From the NCBI GenBank assembly GCA_947303825.1, contig CAMYZK010000046.1, positions 1 through 11,464 of the forward strand: a stretch of DNA of 11,464 nt. Direction: 5' to 3'. Of the stretch, positions 7,259 through 11,464 are shown piece after piece; the first letter of the stretch is position 1, and each line of letters begins with the position of its first letter. The translations under genes were made by a program, and so were the position numbers. Below the pieces are notes generated by a model that saw only the letters and a program-made list of their open reading frames with translations, was not told the DNA's origin and ran no database searches. The DNA is from an uncultured Prevotella sp. Lineage in GTDB: Bacteria > Bacteroidota > Bacteroidia > Bacteroidales > Bacteroidaceae.

Positions 7259-10200
7259 ATGCGACTAACATTACTGTTTGTTCTTGCTACCATTTTATCT
7301 GTTGGCAAGGCCCATTCTCAGGCAGGCCACTATTATGCATCAGACAGATTCTCAAGCGGGCTTATCAATGCTATCTGCCAAGACAGTTATGGCTTTATCT
7401 GGATAGCCACCGACTATGGCCTTAACAAATTCGACGGATACACCTTCACCACCTATCGCCATCTGTCAAACGACACCACCTCACTATGCAGCAACTCTGT
7501 GGTGAGCCTGCACTGTGACCAGAAAGGACAGCTGTGGGTGGGTACAAGCAAAGGTCTGGACCGCTACGACTACGGAGAAGACCTCTTCCAACATATCTAT
7601 TACCACAAGGACTTGCATCCACGCGTGATGAAAATCCAACCCTGGGACGGCGACACCCTGCTGGTAAGTACTGCCGGATACGGCCTCTTTTGCCTGACTG
7701 GGAAAAAAATGCAACGTCTCAATAGCCGGTTCACCTCTGACGAGGAAAACGGTCACTTCGGAAGCATCTTCCGCGACAGCTACAGACGCATCTGGAAATG
7801 CGGCACTGGCAGCGTGATAACCGTGAAAGACCGTAGCGGACACATAACAGTCCTCCACTCTCACTCAGGAAATGTGATTGAGGTGATTGAAAGACTGGGC
7901 GAGCCCATCATTGTTTGTCAGAAAGGACTGCTGAAGTATGCCGACGGAAAACTGTCAGAATATGGTATAGACCTAAGCCAGTGTGGCACAGACATTGTAA
8001 TAAACCAGATATTCAAAGACAACAACGAAGATATATATATAGGTACAAGGGGTGATGGTCTGTTCCTGTTGAAAAAAGGCAGCAACAAGCTGGAGCGCGT
8101 AGAGTGCTTCACCCGCGACTTCAACCTCAACACAGCCAAGGTATGCGCCATCGCCAAAGACCGGCAAGGCAACCTGTGGGTGGGCTGCCAGCCCAAGGGC
8201 CTGGTGATGATACCCAGCGTGCAGCCACAGTTTCACTCATGGAGTTTTGCGGCACAGGGCATAAGCTTGCATTCCACCATAACATCGATTTGCGAGGGCA
8301 GCAATGGCGAATTGTGGTGCACGGTGCAGGGAAACGGCATCTATGGCTTTAACAGCCGTGGCAACGTGGTAGCTAAAGCCAAGGGACCCATGGGGGCTGA
8401 ATTCATATTCCGCGACAGCCAGAAAAGATACTGGGTAGGCACCAGCGACGGTTTATATGAATACGAGCCGACAACCGGGCAGACTTCAAGGCGCGTCACA
8501 TTCGACTGTGACAAATTCAACGACATGACAGACGACGGCAACGGCAACATCTACATATCCACGTTCTCGAAGGGCTTCTGTGTCTTCAACACTTCGACAG
8601 GACAGTTGCGCAACTTCAATTCCTCACAAAAGGACTCTGTACGCGGATGGCTATGCAACAACTGGGTGATGGCCATGATGCCCGACCACAATGGGAACAT
8701 CTGGCTGGCAACATCAAGTGGTGTGTCGTGCTATAACCCTAAAGCCGACAGCTTCCGCTCGCAAGGATGGCATCAGCTCATCAATGGAGTGATGTGCTAC
8801 TCACTCTGTGAGACAAAACAGGGCGACGTGCTTATCGGAACAGACCAGGGAATATACATCTACAAACAAGGAGAAAAGGACGCAGAACTCTTCCCGTCGG
8901 GGGAAGAGCTATGCGACAAAGTAGTATGCTACATAGTACAGGCCAACAACGGTGACATCTGGTGTAGCACGTCAGCAGGACTATGGCAGTATGATTCAAG
9001 AAAAGGCAAGTTCATAGGCCACTTCAACGGCAATGGACTAATTACCAAGGAATACATAAACTGCGTAGGTCTGCACACCGACAACGACAACATTTTCTTT
9101 GCTACAAACGACGGAATAACCTCTTTCAGCCCGTCGGACATAAAACCAGGGCATGGCAGCCTGCCTGAAATTAAGCTGACAGACTTCCTCATTGCAGGCA
9201 ACTCGGCAAACATCCGAACCGAGTCACACGGACAAGTGGTAATGCAAGGACCGGTCATAGACAATACACGTTTCAGCGTGTCGTATCTGGACAACAGCAT
9301 TACTTTGAAGTTCTCGCTGCTTGACTACAGCAACCCTTCAAACATCATCTACGAATACCGCATAGGAGGGGGTGCCTGGACACAGAACCCCGAAGGGCAG
9401 AACGCTATCATGGTGAGCCACCTGCAACCGGGCAAATACCGTATTGAGGTACGCGCGCTGCTGTCGGGGACATATAGTCCTGTAAAGGTCATTACTATTG
9501 AGGTGGCACCACCCTGGTATCAGTCTACACTGGCCCGTATCATCTATGCCTTACTTGGCATCAGCTTTCTGCTGTTCCTCGGTTGGGCATATCGCAGACG
9601 TGCCCGTCAACAGATGAACGAGGAGAAAATGAAATTCCTTATCAATGCCACTCACGACATACGCTCCCCGCTCACGCTCATCATGTCGCCGCTGGCCAAC
9701 CTCCGGCGCCGCCTTTCACAGGGTGCAACGATGGAAGATGCCCTGCGCGACGTGGACACCATAGAACGCAATGCAAAGCGAATACTTACCCTGGTAAACC
9801 AGATCCTTGACGTAAGAAAGATTGACAAGCAGCAGATGCACCTGCACTGCAGCAAGACCGACCTGATAGCATTTGCGCGAGGGGTGTTCAAGATGTATGA
9901 GTACAACGCCAAAGAGCACAACATCACATTCCAGCTACAGGCAGAAGGACTTAGCCGCCTGGATGTATGGATAGACCGATCGCAATTCGACAAAGTAATC
10001 TCCAACCTGCTATCCAATGCATTCAAATACAGTTCAGAAGGCGGCATTATCACAGTAGCTATAGCTCAGGACGGTGAATGGGCAAGGCTCAAAGTAACAG
10101 ACAATGGTACAGGCATGGAAAACGACGCCCTTAAGCATATCTTCGACCGATTCTATCAGGGTGACAACTCACGGCGCATGAACGTCAAGGGCACTGGCAT

Positions 10201-11164
10201 TGGCCTTAACCTCTGCAAGATGATTGTTGACATGCACCACGGCACCATAACTGCAGAGAACCGTACAGATGGCCACGGGGCAGTATTTACCGTGAGCCTG
10301 CCACTTGGCAACGCCCACCTGAAACCAGAGGAGATAGAAGAACATCCAACAGAGACAGCAGAGACAAAGACAGTAATCCCCACTCAGTCTTCGTCGCGCA
10401 GAAGAGTGCTCATAGTAGACGATGATGAAGAGATAAGGCAGTATATCTCCAGCGAACTGAGCCACTACTACAAGTTCTCCGCATGCTCTAACGGAAAGGA
10501 AGGTCTCAAAGAGCTTCTAACCAACGACTATGACTTGGTAGTAAGCGATGTCATGATGCCCGAGATGGACGGATTCACCATGCTACGCATGATAAAGACC
10601 AACATAAACATTTCTCACATACCCGTGATCATGCTCACCTCAAAGGCCGACGTGGGCAACCGCCTGGAAGGTCTGGAGCGAGGTGCCGACGCATTCCTGG
10701 CAAAGCCATTTAACATGGAGGAGCTGCATGCCACCATTGAAAACCTTATCCAGACACGACTGAGGCTGAAAGGGAAGTTTACAGGAGCGCAACTGCAGGC
10801 CGACAAAGTAGAGCAGATAGAAGTTAAGGGTAACGATGAACAGCTGATGGAACGCATAATGAAAGCAATCAACAAGTATATGTCCGACAGCGACTTCAAC
10901 GTAGAGATGCTATGCCAGGAGGTAGGTATCAGCCGTGCGCAGCTGCACCGAAAGATGAAGGAGATGACAGGCCTGTCTACAAGCGAATTCATACGCAACA
11001 TACGCCTGGAGCAAGGAGCACGCCTGCTGAAAGAGCAAAAGGTGAACATCACCCAGGTGGCGTATCTTGTAGGATTCTCAAATCTGGCACATTTCAGTAC
11101 GGTTTTCAGAAAGCACTTCGGCGTTACTCCTACAGAATATGCAGAAAAAGCAGATAAGGCATAG
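7259..11164 (+). CDS. Hybrid two-component system sensor kinase/regulator (HTCS)
   Basis: This 1301-residue single-chain signalling protein joins periplasmic sensor, kinase, receiver and DNA-binding domain. Order: signal peptide or anchor 1-20 (cut near AHS/Q); a long Reg_prop beta-propeller sensor about 30-655 with blade motifs such as GFIWIATDYGL (45), GNLWVG (304), GNIWLATSSG (479) and DIWCSTSAGL (566); Y_Y_Y domain about 672-752; membrane segment about 760-780; HisKA with phospho-acceptor H799 in THDIRSPLTLI; ATPase with N920, D948 in DNGTGM and the GTGIGL loop at 978; receiver about 1047-1163 with acidic D1054-D1056, phospho-acceptor D1097, T1127 and K1149; AraC-type HTH about 1195-1301. 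All phosphotransfer residues are present, so it should be active. The ATG at 7259 is preferred over GTG 7223, which overlaps the promoter and adds 12 residues ahead of the signal peptide. Members bind oligosaccharides and switch on glycan-use genes. The divergent GH43 gene suggests an arabinan-type signal (inference). Confidence 0.95.
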   Translation: MRLTLLFVLATILSVGKAHSQAGHYYASDRFSSGLINAICQDSYGFIWIATDYGLNKFDGYTFTTYRHLSNDTTSLCSNSVVSLHCDQKGQLWVGTSKGLDRYDYGEDLFQHIYYHKDLHPRVMKIQPWDGDTLLVSTAGYGLFCLTGKKMQRLNSRFTSDEENGHFGSIFRDSYRRIWKCGTGSVITVKDRSGHITVLHSHSGNVIEVIERLGEPIIVCQKGLLKYADGKLSEYGIDLSQCGTDIVINQIFKDNNEDIYIGTRGDGLFLLKKGSNKLERVECFTRDFNLNTAKVCAIAKDRQGNLWVGCQPKGLVMIPSVQPQFHSWSFAAQGISLHSTITSICEGSNGELWCTVQGNGIYGFNSRGNVVAKAKGPMGAEFIFRDSQKRYWVGTSDGLYEYEPTTGQTSRRVTFDCDKFNDMTDDGNGNIYISTFSKGFCVFNTSTGQLRNFNSSQKDSVRGWLCNNWVMAMMPDHNGNIWLATSSGVSCYNPKADSFRSQGWHQLINGVMCYSLCETKQGDVLIGTDQGIYIYKQGEKDAELFPSGEELCDKVVCYIVQANNGDIWCSTSAGLWQYDSRKGKFIGHFNGNGLITKEYINCVGLHTDNDNIFFATNDGITSFSPSDIKPGHGSLPEIKLTDFLIAGNSANIRTESHGQVVMQGPVIDNTRFSVSYLDNSITLKFSLLDYSNPSNIIYEYRIGGGAWTQNPEGQNAIMVSHLQPGKYRIEVRALLSGTYSPVKVITIEVAPPWYQSTLARIIYALLGISFLLFLGWAYRRRARQQMNEEKMKFLINATHDIRSPLTLIMSPLANLRRRLSQGATMEDALRDVDTIERNAKRILTLVNQILDVRKIDKQQMHLHCSKTDLIAFARGVFKMYEYNAKEHNITFQLQAEGLSRLDVWIDRSQFDKVISNLLSNAFKYSSEGGIITVAIAQDGEWARLKVTDNGTGMENDALKHIFDRFYQGDNSRRMNVKGTGIGLNLCKMIVDMHHGTITAENRTDGHGAVFTVSLPLGNAHLKPEEIEEHPTETAETKTVIPTQSSSRRRVLIVDDDEEIRQYISSELSHYYKFSACSNGKEGLKELLTNDYDLVVSDVMMPEMDGFTMLRMIKTNINISHIPVIMLTSKADVGNRLEGLERGADAFLAKPFNMEELHATIENLIQTRLRLKGKFTGAQLQADKVEQIEVKGNDEQLMERIMKAINKYMSDSDFNVEMLCQEVGISRAQLHRKMKEMTGLSTSEFIRNIRLEQGARLLKEQKVNITQVAYLVGFSNLAHFSTVFRKHFGVTPTEYAEKADKA

Positions 11165-11184
11165 GAAGAGCCTAGTAATAGCAT

Positions 11185-11207
11185 AAAAAAGTTTTTTTGA
11201 AAAAAAA
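11185..11207 (+). other. A/T tract upstream of the tRNA promoter
   Basis: Runs of A6, T7 and A8, separated by single G residues, lie between the HTCS stop and the -33 element at 11219. The dyad is pure A/T with no room for a loop, so it is a poor terminator. An UP-element-like boost for the strong tRNA promoter is a possible role, inferred from position. No other terminator for the HTCS gene is visible. Confidence 0.35.
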
Positions 11208-11218
11208 TGAGCAAAAGT

Positions 11219-11249
11219 TTTGTCAGTTTCAAAAAAAGTATTACCTTTG
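11219..11249 (+). promoter_or_regulatory. Bacteroidetes promoter of the tRNA operon
   Basis: TTTG (11219-11222), a 19-bp spacer and TACCTTTG (11242-11249) match both the -33 and -7 elements of the Bacteroidetes housekeeping promoter at ideal spacing, the only such complete match in the window. Transcription would start near 11256, about 35 nt before tRNA-Gly. Confidence 0.8.
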
Positions 11250-11290
11250 CACCCGCAATCAAGAGAGATGCACTTTTTTCTAAAGTAAAT

Positions 11291-11366
11291 GCGGAAATAG
11301 CTCAGTTGGTAGAGCACAACCTTGCCAAGGTTGGGGTCGCGGGTCCGAGTCCCGTTTTCCGCTCCA
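11291..11366 (+). tRNA. tRNA-Gly (GCC)
   Basis: A complete cloverleaf is visible. The acceptor stem GCGGAAA (11291-11297) pairs with TTTCCGC (11356-11362); the discriminator is T and CCA is encoded (11364-11366). The D-arm is GCTC..GAGC with the GG pair in its loop. The anticodon stem CAACC/GGTTG encloses the loop TTGCCAA, with anticodon GCC at 11324-11326. The T-stem GCGGG/CCCGT encloses TCCGAGT, so position 55 is C (11345) rather than the near-universal T. It decodes GGC and GGU. It is the first gene of a tRNA operon, with tRNA-Leu 50 nt downstream. Confidence 0.97.
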
Positions 11367-11383
11367 CAAGATGAACAAAAGAG

Positions 11384-11411
11384 CGAGTATGAGAGAAGGC
11401 TCTCATACTTG
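11384..11411 (+). other. 12-bp hairpin between tRNA-Gly and tRNA-Leu
   Basis: AGTATGAGAG (11386-11395) and CTCTCATACT (11400-11409) pair perfectly around the loop AAGG. One G-T and one C-G pair extend the stem to 12 bp. It occupies more than half of the 50-nt spacer and ends 5 nt before tRNA-Leu. No T-run follows, so a classic intrinsic terminator is unlikely; a role in processing the tRNA precursor or in partial attenuation is inferred. Confidence 0.65.
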
Positions 11412-11416
11412 AAAAT

Positions 11417-11464
11417 GCCCAGGTGGCGGAATTGGTAGACGCGCACGTTTCAGGTGCGTGTGCC
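11417..11464 (+). tRNA. tRNA-Leu (CAG), 5' part, cut by window end
   Basis: The sequence from GCCCAGG (acceptor 5' strand) through GTGGCGGAATTGGTAGACGC is the typical class II leucine tRNA D-arm. The anticodon stem CACGT/GCGTG encloses the loop TTCAGGT, with anticodon CAG at 11451-11453, decoding CUG. The window stops at the beginning of the variable arm, so the T-arm, the 3' acceptor strand and any CCA are not visible. Confidence 0.93.

Noticed and set aside
8029..8041. AT dinucleotide run
   Set aside because: It is a short stretch of ordinary Ile/Tyr codons within the HTCS propeller.
11165..11218. Intrinsic terminator for the HTCS gene
   Set aside because: The only dyads are A/T runs with no loop space and no G/C stem, so a terminator cannot be supported.
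10615..11262. 215-codon minus-strand frame
   Set aside because: It is fully antisense to the receiver and HTH domains of the HTCS, with a low-complexity Ser/Arg/Cys-rich product and no promoter.
11078..11446. Minus-strand frame encoding ENGTRTRDPNLGKVV-like peptide
   Set aside because: It is the antisense translation of the tRNA-Gly gene plus HTCS 3' end; such frames are a well-known source of false hypothetical proteins.

Overview
The window looks like a stretch of chromosome from a member of the Bacteroidales, most probably Prevotellaceae. Four things point there: the promoters carry the Bacteroidetes -7 element TAnnTTTG instead of a sigma70 -10 box; start codons lack Shine-Dalgarno sequences and sit in A/T-rich leaders; there is a hybrid two-component system (HTCS), a regulator class typical of Bacteroidetes polysaccharide utilisation; and Na+-NQR occurs beside a very large TamB. 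The genus is inferred, not shown.

Layout from left to right. Positions 6-94 hold an unusual inverted array of AGGT/ACCT octads directly after the nqrA stop codon. nqrA (95-1450, minus) encodes subunit A of the Na+-pumping NADH:quinone reductase; the rest of that operon would lie beyond the left edge. A 179-bp divergent intergenic region holds one -7 box for nqrA and one for tamB, and the two boxes are a perfect 10-bp inverted repeat. tamB (1630-5997, plus, GTG start) encodes a 1455-residue AsmA/TamB-type envelope protein. It converges on a secreted GH43 arabinanase-like glycoside hydrolase (6059-7123, minus). That gene is divergent from a 1301-residue HTCS sensor/regulator (7259-11164, plus). 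The HTCS and GH43 promoters share a 17/19 core in opposite orientations. To the right is a tRNA operon with a textbook Bacteroidetes promoter, tRNA-Gly(GCC), a strong intergenic hairpin, and the 5' part of tRNA-Leu(CAG), cut by the window end.

Functional reading. nqrA and tamB are housekeeping (respiration, envelope biogenesis). The GH43/HTCS pair is a small carbohydrate-response module: the propeller sensor would detect a glycan fragment in the periplasm, probably arabino-oligosaccharide judging from the enzyme next to it, and activate the GH43 gene through the AraC-type domain. No SusC/SusD pair adjoins it, so it is either a stand-alone module or the regulator of a utilisation locus elsewhere. 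I found no convincing new multi-gene system, mobile element or CRISPR array. The most unusual items are the octad array, the mirrored HTCS/GH43 promoter cores, the tRNA spacer hairpin and a C at position 55 of the tRNA-Gly.
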